NCBI GenBank assembly: GCA_036725345.1
Contig: DAIMEJ010000014.1
Coordinates: 14,543-78,542 of the forward strand
DNA from: JAPLJU01 sp036725345
Lineage (GTDB): Bacteria; Desulfobacterota; Syntrophia; Syntrophales; UBA2192
DNA length: 64,000 nucleotides
Direction of reading: 5' to 3'
Shown here: in pieces, positions 42,295 through 50,987 of the stretch
How positions within the stretch are numbered: position 1 is the first letter of the stretch
Layout: each line of letters starts with the position of its first letter
Made by a program: the position numbers and the translations under genes
The notes under the pieces: generated by a model
Database searches by the model: none
What the model was told of the DNA's origin: nothing
Seen by the model: only the letters and a program-made list of their open reading frames with translations

Positions 42295-42858
42295 CTATTT
42301 TTTTCGCCCGTAGTAGCCGGTGAAAGAAGCTTTGCCGATGGCATTCTGCTTGAAGAAGAAACCCGCCATGGCCGCTGTCGCATTCGGCGGCAAATCGATT
42401 TTTTCCACTTTCAGCGCGTGGATGGTGAAGATATAGCGGTGCGCCTTGTCGCCCGCCGGAGGGCAGGGTCCGCCGTATCCCGGGCCCCCGAAGTCGGTGT
42501 TGACCTGGAGACTGCCGGGGGGAAGAAGTTTCCCGTCCGGTGTTCCGGCACCCTTGGGGAGGGACATCACCGTCGCGGGGATGTTATAGACGACCCAGTG
42601 CCACCAGCCGCTCCCCGTCGGTGCATCGGGATCGTAGACGGTCAGGGCGAAACTCTTCGTCCCTGCGGGCGGGTTCTTCCAGGCAAGCGCAGGTGATTTG
42701 TTCAGGCCGGAGCACCCGAACCCATTGAAAACCTGCTCGTTTTGCATGAGCGTCCCGTCCTTGATGTCCGGACTGCTCAGCATGAATTTGCCGGTCTCCG
42801 CGGCCGAGACCGGAGAAACAAGGCATAAAGCGATTATGATGAATGTCAGGTATCTCAT
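42295..42858 (-). CDS. Exported YbhB/YbcL (PEBP/RKIP-like) protein
   Basis: 187 residues from the ATG at 42858, eight bases after AGGAGGTG. A clean signal peptide (1-19, ending SAA-E) sends it to the periplasm. The body has the phosphatidylethanolamine-binding fold: CSGLNKSPALAWKNPPAGTKSFALTVYDPDAP, GWWHWVVYNIP, and GYGGPCPPAGDKAHRYIFTIHALK. Ligand-pocket residues Asp, His and the PCPP loop are intact. The function of bacterial members is not well known. It is monocistronic. Confidence 0.92.
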   Translation of the reverse strand: MRYLTFIIIALCLVSPVSAAETGKFMLSSPDIKDGTLMQNEQVFNGFGCSGLNKSPALAWKNPPAGTKSFALTVYDPDAPTGSGWWHWVVYNIPATVMSLPKGAGTPDGKLLPPGSLQVNTDFGGPGYGGPCPPAGDKAHRYIFTIHALKVEKIDLPPNATAAMAGFFFKQNAIGKASFTGYYGRKK

Positions 42859-42984
42859 GAACACACCTCCTTTGTCTGGTTGTGATGGACGAATATTAAC
42901 GGACTGCAGGGAACAGGGAAAGCCAGGCATTATAATGACACTTAGACACAACGGTTGGCAACTGTTTTCCAAAGGGCCTGGGGA

Positions 42985-44073
42985 TTAAGATCTGCTTATC
43001 TTCAGCACGGGCTTTATGGTGCGGCCTCGCCTGGCATCGGCGATCGCACGGTTGATCTGCCGGAAGTCATAGAATTTCTCGAGACGATCAAAGGGGAAAT
43101 GGCCTTTTCGGTAAGAAGCGATCAGCCGGGGGATAAAGGTCTGGGGCACGGCATCCCCCTGGATGATGCTCAGGGCCTTCCGCCCCTGCGGCAGGGAACC
43201 CGGGCCGCTGACACCGGTGAGATACGCCGCCTTACCCCCGGGCTTCAGGAGATCCACCGCAAGCCTGTAGAGTTCAAAGTCGCCGGTGGTTTCTACCGTG
43301 TAATCGACCCCGCCGCCCGCGATCTTCCGGACGCGCCCGGCTGTGTCCTCACGACGGTTGTCGATCACGTGGGTCGCCCCGAGTTCCATGGCAAGCTCGA
43401 GTCTCGAGGGAACGACATCGACGCCGACAATCGGCCCGGCCCCGGCGATTCGAGCCGCCATTACGGCCGCAAGGCCGACGGCGCCCGTGCCGAAGACGGC
43501 GAGGCTCTCCCCGGCCCGGACCGCCAGGGAGTTCATCACGGTGCCGGCCCCCGTCTGCAGGCCGCAGCCCAGGGGGGCCAGGATCTCGAGGGGCAGGTTC
43601 TTTGGAACCTTGACGAGGTTTCTCTCCGTAGCCAGGCTGTGGGACGCAAAGGACGACTGGCCGAAGAAGTGTCCCCTGACTCTGCTTCGGTGCAGGGCGT
43701 TGCTCCCGTCGGGACGCCTGAAACCGAAGTTCAGGTCATAGAGGTACAGGCAGTCCGCCGGGCGGCCGCTTCGGCACCGGCGGCAACGGCCGCAGGACTG
43801 GTAGGAAAGAACGACGTGATCGCCTCGCCGGACGCGCTTCACCTTCTTGCCGACTTGTTCCACTATGCCGGCGCCCTCGTGACCCAGCACCAGAGGCCCT
43901 TCAGAAGCGTCATACCATTCGTCGACGTAGCTGATGTCGGTATGGCAGATGCCGCTGGCGACGATGCGGACCAGTACCTCGTCCTCCCTCGGGCCTTCCA
44001 TTTCGAGGGTTTCGATCTTCAAGGGGCCGCCCCTTCTGCGCAGGACGGCCGCCCTGATCTTTTGCACGTCCAT
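42985..44073 (-). CDS. Zinc-dependent alcohol dehydrogenase (MDR, aryl-alcohol type)
   Basis: 362 residues. The catalytic zinc ligands are visible (ASGICHTD, LGHEGAGIVEQVG), as is a structural zinc loop (SCGRCRRCRSGRPADC). NAD binding is at LAVFGTGAVGLAAVMAARIAGA followed by a Asp that favours NAD. The substrate region LYLYDLNFGFRRPDGS resembles aryl-alcohol dehydrogenases of the XylB/AdhC type. It likely oxidises an alcohol to an aldehyde or the reverse. It lies downstream of the MaoC gene on the same strand by about 50 bases. Confidence 0.92.
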   Translation of the reverse strand: MDVQKIRAAVLRRRGGPLKIETLEMEGPREDEVLVRIVASGICHTDISYVDEWYDASEGPLVLGHEGAGIVEQVGKKVKRVRRGDHVVLSYQSCGRCRRCRSGRPADCLYLYDLNFGFRRPDGSNALHRSRVRGHFFGQSSFASHSLATERNLVKVPKNLPLEILAPLGCGLQTGAGTVMNSLAVRAGESLAVFGTGAVGLAAVMAARIAGAGPIVGVDVVPSRLELAMELGATHVIDNRREDTAGRVRKIAGGGVDYTVETTGDFELYRLAVDLLKPGGKAAYLTGVSGPGSLPQGRKALSIIQGDAVPQTFIPRLIASYRKGHFPFDRLEKFYDFRQINRAIADARRGRTIKPVLKISRS

Positions 44074-44125
44074 CTTCTTGTTTAGCTCTCAATCATCATA
44101 CAGATGATTATTTGCCGGGGAATAT

Positions 44126-44533
44126 TCAAGTGTTCACTCCCTGGGCGACGAGCTTCCCTTCCTGGTTGTTGACCGTCCATTTGTAGGTGATGGGGCCGCC
44201 CCGCTTTCCTTCCTTCTTGCCCAGGACCTCAACCTCGGCCGACAGGCGGTCGCCCGGAAACACAGGCGTCCTGAAGGAAATGTCCGTTGCCGATATCCAT
44301 ATGGCGTCCGCGAGGAAACCGTGCTTCGCCATAAGGCCCATCATGCTTCCCATGACGTATATCCCGGGCGTTACCCTGTCTTTGAAACCCTTGCTCTTCG
44401 CGAAGTCGGCATTCAAAAAACCGGGCAGATCCATGCCGGACATCTGCGCCACAAGGTCGATTTCCGTTCCCGTGATGGGTTTTGTTACCGGTGATTTGTA
44501 AACCTTGCCGATTTCGATTTCTTCAAAGTACAT
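44126..44533 (-). CDS. MaoC-like hot-dog dehydratase
   Basis: 135 residues with a strong ribosome site (GAAAGGAGGTC). FEEIEIGKVYKSPVTKPITGTEIDLVAQMSG opens the hot-dog fold and the C-terminal strand is ITYKWTVNNQEGKLVAQGVNT. The catalytic Asp/His pair of MaoC hydratases is not obvious, as the central part reads NADFAKSKGFKDRVTPGIYV. It may bind or hydrate an enoyl thioester. It lies 32 bases downstream of the crotonase gene on the same strand. Confidence 0.82.
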   Translation of the reverse strand: MYFEEIEIGKVYKSPVTKPITGTEIDLVAQMSGMDLPGFLNADFAKSKGFKDRVTPGIYVMGSMMGLMAKHGFLADAIWISATDISFRTPVFPGDRLSAEVEVLGKKEGKRGGPITYKWTVNNQEGKLVAQGVNT

Positions 44534-44565
44534 GTGATGACCTCCTTTCGGTTACGTTATGGTGA

Positions 44566-45354
44566 TCAACGTCCCTTGAATCTCGCTTCTCTTTTTTCGA
44601 CAAAAGACTTCACGCCCTCGGCGGCGTCTTCGGTTTTCATGAGAGGGACGAGGTCGGGAATCAGTTTCGCGACGGCCGCTCTCTCCCCGCAGCTCTGAAC
44701 ACGCCTTGCGGACTCGAGCGTCGCCCTGACCCCCAGAGGGGCCTGCTTCGCGATCGTTTCGGCGATCTCGAGCGCCCCGTCGACTTGCGCCCCGTTCTCG
44801 GTCACCTTCTGGATGAGGCCGAGGCGGTAAGCCTCGTCGGCGTGTAATTCATCGCCCGTCAAAAGGTACCTCATGGAATTTCCCCACCCGATCTCCTGGT
44901 GCAGCCGGATCGTCGCTCCTCCCACGGGGTAGATCCCACGTTTGATCTCGATCATGGCGAGGCGAACGTCGCTTGACGCCACACGGATGTCAGCGGCCAG
45001 GAGCAGTTCGAATCCGATCGTGAAACAGATGCCCTGGACAGCTATGACCACGGGCTTTCCTACGCGCCTTGCTTCGTCGAGCCCGAGGGGGTCGCAGGCC
45101 CCCGCGGGAAGAGGGGGGGCGAATACGCCTTTTTCTATGAGCGGAACCCACTGGGGAAGGTCGAGGCCCGCCGTGAAATGCTTGCCGTGGGCAAACAGGA
45201 GCCCGCAGCGCATATCGGGGTCATTGTTGAGTTCACCGAAGGCGACGGCGAGTTCGGTGTACAGGTCTAAATTGAAGGCATTCATCTTCGCGGGGCGGTT
45301 AAGGCCCATGAGCAGGACATGACCTTTTCGCTCGACGGTCACGTTTTTTTCCAT
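44566..45354 (-). CDS. Crotonase-family (enoyl-CoA hydratase/isomerase-like) protein
   Basis: 262 residues. HGKHFTAGLDLPQWVP and GICFTIGFELLLAADIRVASSDVRLAMIEIKRGIYPVGGATIRL are the oxyanion-hole and core motifs. The first catalytic Glu of canonical hydratases is kept (EIKRG), but the second position (VGKSLAMEM in hydratases) reads IGWGNSMRYLLTG, with Arg where the second Glu would be. It may thus catalyse isomerisation, decarboxylation or hydrolysis instead. It heads a three-gene strand block with MaoC and alcohol dehydrogenase. Confidence 0.88.
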   Translation of the reverse strand: MEKNVTVERKGHVLLMGLNRPAKMNAFNLDLYTELAVAFGELNNDPDMRCGLLFAHGKHFTAGLDLPQWVPLIEKGVFAPPLPAGACDPLGLDEARRVGKPVVIAVQGICFTIGFELLLAADIRVASSDVRLAMIEIKRGIYPVGGATIRLHQEIGWGNSMRYLLTGDELHADEAYRLGLIQKVTENGAQVDGALEIAETIAKQAPLGVRATLESARRVQSCGERAAVAKLIPDLVPLMKTEDAAEGVKSFVEKREARFKGR

Positions 45355-45413
45355 CTGCCGATACCTCTCTCGTTTTGATCACTTGATATGGGTTTGCCGC
45401 GTGACGGGCCGGG

Positions 45414-45983
45414 TTACTTGATTCGAATCGACTCGATGACCACCGCTTCGCGGGGGCAATCCGATGTGAAGGGGCCTTTCGGTCCTGTCGGCACGCTGGC
45501 GATGGCGTCGACCACGTCCATGCCTTTGGTGACCTTGCCGAATACGGCGTAGCCATAATCACGGATGCCGTGGTTGAGCCGGACGTTGTCCTTGTGATTG
45601 ATGAAGAATTGCGCGGTGGCCGAATCCACCACCGAGGTGCGGGCCATGGCCAGTGTGCCGCGGTCGTTCTTCAGACCGTTGGCGGCCTCGTTCTTGATGG
45701 GTGCCCGGGTGGCCTTCTCTTTGAGGTTCCGGTCGTAGCCGCCGCCCTGGATCATGAAGTTCTTGATCACCCGGTGAAAAATCGTCCCGTCATAGAATTT
45801 GGCCTCGGCGTACTTGATGAAGTTCTCAACCGTAATTGGCGCCTTGTCCCTGAAGAGAACGGCCTCGATCACACCCTTGTTGGTTTTGATCACGACGGTC
45901 GGGTTGCCCCTGCCCGCGTCCTGGGCGACTGACAGGCCCGAGGACATGAACAGCACCATGACGACACACAGTAATTTTTTCAT
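45414..45983 (-). CDS. Exported cyclophilin-type peptidyl-prolyl isomerase
   Basis: 189 residues from the ATG at 45983 after AAAGGAG. A signal peptide (1-20, ending VAQ) gives a periplasmic location. The isomerase core is complete: VENFIKYAEAKFYDGTIFHRVIKNFMIQGG, AMARTSVVDSATAQFFINHKDN and YAVFGKVTKGMDVVDAI, with the catalytic Arg in FHRV and Phe/Gln of the active site. It helps fold exported proteins. Its start overlaps the stop of the YciI-like gene by four bases (ATGA), so the two are translated together. Confidence 0.93.
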   Translation of the reverse strand: MKKLLCVVMVLFMSSGLSVAQDAGRGNPTVVIKTNKGVIEAVLFRDKAPITVENFIKYAEAKFYDGTIFHRVIKNFMIQGGGYDRNLKEKATRAPIKNEAANGLKNDRGTLAMARTSVVDSATAQFFINHKDNVRLNHGIRDYGYAVFGKVTKGMDVVDAIASVPTGPKGPFTSDCPREAVVIESIRIK

Positions 45984-46285
45984 GAATCCGCTCCTTTCGC
46001 GTATCTGACGAAGCACAAGAAACGTTCATCGCATTTGCCGGGGGTGAACTCGATGAATTGATACTCCGCGGCGCCATGGATGGTGAACGGGTCTTTTTTC
46101 ATGATCTCCCGCGCCTCGTCGATACCGACGTTGGCAAGGATCACTCCCCCGACCCGGGGTTTCTGGGGTCCGGAGCAGATGAATTTCGACTGTCTGTACT
46201 GGGCATCCAGGAACTTTCGGTGGTCGACCAGCAGCGAATCTATCACTTCAAGCGGCTTGACATATTTGCTCGTTATGACGACCAT
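45980..46285 (-). CDS. YciI-like protein
   Basis: 101 residues of a ferredoxin-like alpha-beta fold: VVITSKYVKPLEVIDSLLVDHRKFLDAQYRQSKFICSGPQ, then GGVILANVGIDEAREIMKKDPFTIHGAAEYQFIEFTPG. The His and Asp in VDHRKFLD and KDPF are the conserved pair of YciI. The family may have hydrolase or dehydrochlorinase activity; function here is unknown. The stop overlaps the cyclophilin start as ATGA. Confidence 0.87.
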   Translation of the reverse strand: MVVITSKYVKPLEVIDSLLVDHRKFLDAQYRQSKFICSGPQKPRVGGVILANVGIDEAREIMKKDPFTIHGAAEYQFIEFTPGKCDERFLCFVRYAKGADS

Positions 46286-46350
46286 GCCTCCCTCCTCTCG
46301 TTCGATATTCCGTTATTTTTGGAGATGACAGCTTGTCTATCCACTGTCGT

Positions 46351-47868
46351 TCAACGCACATGACGCTCCCAGAGGGCTCTCGAGTCGACGGCCTGCATCT
46401 GCTCGTTGTACTTCGGGTTCTTGCCCTGGTAGTGGTAGTAGTCGTAGGCTTTTCCCTCCCAGTACTCGCCCGTCGTCGTGTTCTTCGTCCCCCAGTTGTC
46501 GGTCCTGTAAACAGTGCCACCTTCCATGTCGGAAATCCAGTCCTGCTGGCCCCGGATGTAGTTCGTTCGCTGGTAGTCGATGTAGTCCATGCTCTTCTGC
46601 CGCTCGTCGTAGGCGGCCTGCATCGTCTGGCGGATCTCCTGGGCGTTTCTGGCCACCATGGCCGAGGTCTGTTTCTGCATCTCGCGGAGTCTCTGCTGGC
46701 CCTGCGCGACGTAGGCCTGCGCCCACCGCTCGTTGATCTTGTAGGACCCCATCATGTTGCCCAGGGTCCCGGCCCAGGCGTTGAACTGATTCGCGGGGGC
46801 CGTCACGGTCAGGTGCCGGAAATTCCAGTTCAGCCCGGCGCGGGAGCCGACGGACATGCCGAAGGTGAACCCCTTGCAGGCCCGCCCCTCCTTGTCCGTA
46901 AAGGTGTAAACGTATTCCTCGATACTGGCGGGTATCCCCGCCTGGACGGCCTGGTTCATCAAGTCCTTCCTCGGGTAGACATTCTCGAAGCGCATGTTCG
47001 ATGCGAGCCCATAGCGGGCCGTGATGAACTGCCAGGCCTGGTGAGAGTTGAGGAACGGAGACACGAGGACGCCGGGCGTGCGGACCCCCAGCTGCGGGCT
47101 GATAAGCGTGACATTTCCCGAGATGAACGAATAGCCGGCGGGGTCCCCCGCCACGAAAAGCCCCTTGCCGTGATCCTGGCACTGCCAGCTCCGGGGCATC
47201 AGGAAGGACGCCGAGCCGTCGCGCTGGCGGTAGGTGACAAGTTGGACTTTCACAGGGGCTGCCGCTGCCTGCGTGTTGAAAGATCCCTTTGTGACCTTTA
47301 TGTTGGACAGCACCGTGAGGAGCGTGGGTTTCATCACCTCGAACTGGCCCGACGGGGCCTCGATCCGGGAGAGCGTGAAGTTGCTGCCCTTCTGGGAAAC
47401 CCAGGTGCGAAACTGTGTCTTACCGCGCTTCGGCGGTGAATAGGTCCCGTCGTAGACCACAGACATCCCGTCGCGAGAAGCGAATGCGTTTCGAATCTCG
47501 AAGTCCCTGGCCTGGCGGCCGAGCTTCGCGTTGGCCTGTTTCGCAAGGGCTGTCGGGTTTTCACCCTGTGAAGCGGTTCCCGTGGAGAAGAATACGGCGG
47601 ACTTACCGGAAGGATCCGTCGCCGTGACATACCGTGCCCCCCCGTCGCTTCCCTCGCTGGTTTTCCATCCCTTGGGGACGTAGAGGACAAAGGTTGCCTG
47701 TTTTGTGACGACTTTCTCCATCCCCTTGACGGCCGGTGCGGACGAAGATGCGGCCTTGCTTTTCTGTGCGGCCGGACTGTCGGCGACGCTTTGAGGCCAA
47801 AAGAGAAGAAGACAGGCAGGAATGAAAAGAAGCGCTAATATGCGCTTCGATGTTGTGTAAACGACCAT
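46351..47868 (-). CDS. Secreted protein with two similar N-terminal domains
   Basis: 505 residues with a GGGAGGGG ribosome site. A signal peptide (about 1-30, ending SVAD) leads to a Ser/Ala/Lys linker. Two domains follow with similar pattern: residues about 51-200 (ATFVLYVPKGWKTSEG, YVTATDPSGKSAVFFSTG) and about 208-380 (GSASFLMPRSWQCQDHGKG, VAGDPAGYSFISGNV), like a duplicated PsbP/Mog1-type fold. The final 120 residues are helical with many Gln, then rich in Tyr, Trp and Asn. The family is unknown to me. It stands alone between the PAS protein gene and YciI. Confidence 0.7.
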   Translation of the reverse strand: MVVYTTSKRILALLFIPACLLLFWPQSVADSPAAQKSKAASSSAPAVKGMEKVVTKQATFVLYVPKGWKTSEGSDGGARYVTATDPSGKSAVFFSTGTASQGENPTALAKQANAKLGRQARDFEIRNAFASRDGMSVVYDGTYSPPKRGKTQFRTWVSQKGSNFTLSRIEAPSGQFEVMKPTLLTVLSNIKVTKGSFNTQAAAAPVKVQLVTYRQRDGSASFLMPRSWQCQDHGKGLFVAGDPAGYSFISGNVTLISPQLGVRTPGVLVSPFLNSHQAWQFITARYGLASNMRFENVYPRKDLMNQAVQAGIPASIEEYVYTFTDKEGRACKGFTFGMSVGSRAGLNWNFRHLTVTAPANQFNAWAGTLGNMMGSYKINERWAQAYVAQGQQRLREMQKQTSAMVARNAQEIRQTMQAAYDERQKSMDYIDYQRTNYIRGQQDWISDMEGGTVYRTDNWGTKNTTTGEYWEGKAYDYYHYQGKNPKYNEQMQAVDSRALWERHVR

Positions 47869-47942
47869 AACCCCTCCCTGAAAAGTTGTTACGGTTCTGT
47901 TCTCCAGTTCTTAAAAAGATGGACACCGGTCATCGCGAAAAG

Positions 47943-48404
47943 TCAATCTTCAGGCCTGGTTTCAGGGGATGCCGTTCTTCCTTGGAGTTCGGACAGACGT
48001 TTCCTGAGCGCTTTATCGGACAGGTATCGTTCCGTGACGTTTCGTGCCACCGCCAGGGCCCCTTCCGCGAGACCCGCGTCGTCCGTGATGACCGCGAAAC
48101 TCATGTCGACGTAGAGCCGGCTGCCGTCCTTGTGCAGGGCACGAGTGACGAGCACGCGGCTCCCGAGTTTTGTCCTGCCGGTATCGATGGCTCTGCGATA
48201 GCCCTCCCAGTGCCTCCCGCGCAATTCCTCGGGGATGATGATGTCCAGACTTTGCCCCAGCACTTCATCGGCGGGGTAGCCGAAGACCGCTTCGGCGCCG
48301 CGATTCCATATCCGGATGAGGCCATCCCGGTCGGCGAAGATGACGGCGTCCGTCGTCTGCTCGACAATCCTCCTGTAGATATCACTGTCGGTTTCTGGGC
48401 TCAT
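47943..48404 (-). CDS. Single PAS-domain protein
   Basis: 153 residues from the ATG at 48404, which has an AGAGGAC site. RRIVEQTTDAVIFADRDGLIRIWNRGAEAVFGYPADEVLGQ and GRTKLGSRVLVTRALHKDGSRLYVDMS form one complete PAS domain with PAC end (VARNVTERYLSDKALRKRL). There is no kinase, GGDEF or HTH output, so it may be a stand-alone sensor or a partner that binds to another protein. An upstream frame extends to 48542 without a supporting ribosome site. Confidence 0.85.
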   Translation of the reverse strand: MSPETDSDIYRRIVEQTTDAVIFADRDGLIRIWNRGAEAVFGYPADEVLGQSLDIIIPEELRGRHWEGYRRAIDTGRTKLGSRVLVTRALHKDGSRLYVDMSFAVITDDAGLAEGALAVARNVTERYLSDKALRKRLSELQGRTASPETRPED

Positions 48405-48866
48405 CTCTTCGTCCTCTTGACGGGGCCTCGTTCCTTCAACCGGTAACATGTTTTTATTTTTTCCAATGTACACCATTTCCCCCGGTAGAAAAAGATCGAA
48501 AAGTGCGTCCCGGCGCGCAGAATTATTTTTTAGGCGCCGCACCCGATCCCCGGCGCAATAGCCCTGCGTCCCCCATCGGGATAGCGCCTGCGGGAGTTCT
48601 TTTCCCTATCGGATTTCCTTGCGTCAGGGATTCGGTTTTTTTTGGCCGTTTCAGGTTGTTTTCCATGTCCGTTCGAAGAGGACGTCCGTTTAAAAAAGGC
48701 TTAAACTCCCCGGAAATTCAACCGATTGTAATGCGGATAGGGATCGGATGGTACTATTTGGGGTCCTTGTAATCAGAGGACGTCGTAAGTAACCAAAAAT
48801 AAAGAGAAATATCCATCCTCCCCCTCCCGGGGGATTCCCTGTCACATCCTTCTATGAGGCTGAATC
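48405..48866. other. Divergent intergenic region
   Basis: 462 bases between the PAS protein (minus) and the FN3/SBBP lipoprotein (plus). It is less GC-rich in its 3' half. I see no convincing -24/-12 pair or terminator, no tRNA and no riboswitch consensus. The lipoprotein ATG is preceded by a modest GAGG site. A cytosine-rich hairpin (ccctcccggggg) lies near 48822-48833. Confidence 0.4.
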
Positions 48867-50921
48867 ATGAAAAAACACCTTCTTTTCACTTTTGTGTCCT
48901 GTCTGCTGGTGTTGACCCTTTCGGGCTGTGGCGGGAGCGGGGGCTCCAGTTCGCCGACCCGGCCGACGGGAGTCCAGGCTACCGTTGCCGGTCCCAATCA
49001 GGTCGATCTGATCTGGCAACCCTCCACGGGCAACGGGGGGCGGTTGACCTACCAGGTCTATCGGGACGGCAGTGTCCTCGGCACTACCACGGAGACCGAT
49101 TACTCGGACACGGAGGTTACGGAGGGTGTTACCTACTGTTACCAGGTATCCGCCGTGGATGCGGAGGGGAACGAATCCGGAAAAAGCTCGGACGTGCTGG
49201 TCAACACGGGCGATGCGTCGGCGCCGACCGTTCCCGCCAATCTCGGCGCTACGGTGTTGTCCTCCTCGCAAATCAATCTGTCCTGGACGGCGTCCACGGA
49301 TGACGTTGCCGTTTCGGGCTATCGAATCTATCGGGACGGCAGCCTCGTCGGCACCGCCACGGAAGTCAGCTATTCCGACACGGGGCTGTCCGCGGCGACA
49401 ACTTACAGTTACAGGGTTTCTGCCTATGATGCGGCGGGCAACGCCTCGGCCCAGACCGATGCCATCTCGGTGAACACCGGCGACACGACGGCCCCCTCCG
49501 TCCCGGCCGGTGTCTCGGCCACGGCCGTCTCCTCGATGCGAATCGACCTGTCCTGGACGGCCTCCACGGATGACGTGGGGGTGGCATCCTACAGGATATA
49601 CCGTGACGGCAGCCTGCTGGCGACCGTGATGGGCACGTCTTACTCCGATACGGGTCTGGAGGCCGGCACGAGTTACACCTACAACGTGTCTGCCGTCGAC
49701 GGGGCGGGGAACGCCTCTTCGCTGAGCGACGACGCCTCGGCCACGACGGCCGCGGCTGCCGGCTGGGCGGGCACTGTTCTCATCGGGACCTCGTCCACGG
49801 ATCGCGGTGAAAGCATCGATGTGGACGGAAGCGGGAATGTCTACGTCACGGGGTACACGACGGGAAACCTGGACGGGCAGATCAACGCCGGGGGAGATGA
49901 TATCTTCCTCGTGAAATATGACTCGACCGGGGCGCGCCAGTGGACGTCGCTTTCGGGCACCACGGCGGGCAGCCTGGACGGTCAGGCGCACTCGGGTTCC
50001 GGCGATGCCTGCCTCATGAAGTTCAACTCGTCGGGCACAAAGCAGTGGACGAGGCTTCTGGGTACGACGGCGCCGGACAACGCCTTGGGCGTTGCCGTCG
50101 ACGGGAGTGAGAACATTTACGTGGCGGGCTTCACCACCGGCAACCTGGGCGGCCAGACGAATTCCGGCGGCACGGATGCCTTCGTCGCCAAGTACGACTC
50201 ATCCGGCAACCTGCTGTGGACGCGGCTGCTGGGCAATGCCACACAGACCTACAGTTACGCCGTCGCCGTCGCGGCGAGCGGCAACGTCTACATCTCGGGC
50301 GTGACGCTCGGCTCACTGGGCGGCCAGGCCAACGCGGGCATCCAGGACGTGTTCGTCGCCCAGTACAACGCCTCGGGCACGCTGCAGTGGGTGCGGATGG
50401 CCGGATCGACCGTCTACGACTACTGCTACGGCGTGGCCGTCGACGGCAGTGAAAACGTTTACATCTCCGGCATGTCCTACGGCAATTTCGACGGCAACCT
50501 CAACACGGATCAGGATGGGATGGCGGACACGGAAGACATCTTCCTCGTCAAGTACGACTCGTCGGGGTCTAAGCAGTGGTCGGTCTTCCACGGCGGCGCC
50601 GGCAATGACGTGGTGTGGGGCATGGCGGCCGACTCGGACGGGAATGTCTACCTCAACGGCAACACAGACGCCGACCTGGACGGTCTGGTGAATGCGGGCG
50701 GCCACGACAGCATCCTGCTGAAGTACAACACCTCGGGAACCCGGCAGTGGACCCGAATGCTGGGAACTTCTTCGGACGAGTATGCACGCGGCATGGCCGT
50801 CGATGGAAGCGGCAACCCCTACATAACGGGCCACACTTCGGGTAACCTCGACGGCGTGACGAATGCGGGGGGCAACGACGGCTTCATCGTGAAGTACGAT
50901 GCGAGCGGAAACCTGCAGTAG
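48867..50921 (+). CDS. FN3 and SBBP beta-propeller-repeat lipoprotein
   Basis: 684 residues. The signal ends in the lipobox LSGC (Cys21). Three fibronectin type III domains (about 32-115, 118-208, 212-300) are built on the same VPANLGATVLSSSQINLSWT pattern. Then come SBBP repeats (about 305-684) of roughly 55 residues, each with VAVDGSGNVYVTGYTTGNLDG and FLVKYDSTG-type text, forming a beta-propeller. The second repeat lacks its front half (reads LSGTTAGSLDGQ), so one unit is shortened in frame. It should be an outer surface protein for adhesion or ligand contact. It is monocistronic and ends in a strong terminator. Confidence 0.88.
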   Translation: MKKHLLFTFVSCLLVLTLSGCGGSGGSSSPTRPTGVQATVAGPNQVDLIWQPSTGNGGRLTYQVYRDGSVLGTTTETDYSDTEVTEGVTYCYQVSAVDAEGNESGKSSDVLVNTGDASAPTVPANLGATVLSSSQINLSWTASTDDVAVSGYRIYRDGSLVGTATEVSYSDTGLSAATTYSYRVSAYDAAGNASAQTDAISVNTGDTTAPSVPAGVSATAVSSMRIDLSWTASTDDVGVASYRIYRDGSLLATVMGTSYSDTGLEAGTSYTYNVSAVDGAGNASSLSDDASATTAAAAGWAGTVLIGTSSTDRGESIDVDGSGNVYVTGYTTGNLDGQINAGGDDIFLVKYDSTGARQWTSLSGTTAGSLDGQAHSGSGDACLMKFNSSGTKQWTRLLGTTAPDNALGVAVDGSENIYVAGFTTGNLGGQTNSGGTDAFVAKYDSSGNLLWTRLLGNATQTYSYAVAVAASGNVYISGVTLGSLGGQANAGIQDVFVAQYNASGTLQWVRMAGSTVYDYCYGVAVDGSENVYISGMSYGNFDGNLNTDQDGMADTEDIFLVKYDSSGSKQWSVFHGGAGNDVVWGMAADSDGNVYLNGNTDADLDGLVNAGGHDSILLKYNTSGTRQWTRMLGTSSDEYARGMAVDGSGNPYITGHTSGNLDGVTNAGGNDGFIVKYDASGNLQ

Positions 50922-50941
50922 CTCTGTCCATCGGTGAGAAC

Positions 50942-50982
50942 AAAAAGGGGCATCCCGTCTGAAAAGGGTGCCCCCTTTTTTC
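50942..50982 (+). terminator. Rho-independent terminator
   Basis: aaaaggggca pairs with tgcccccttt through a short loop, followed by six T. It lies 20 bases after the FN3/SBBP stop and faces the convergent nitroreductase gene. Confidence 0.8.
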
Positions 50983-50987
50983 TCGTT

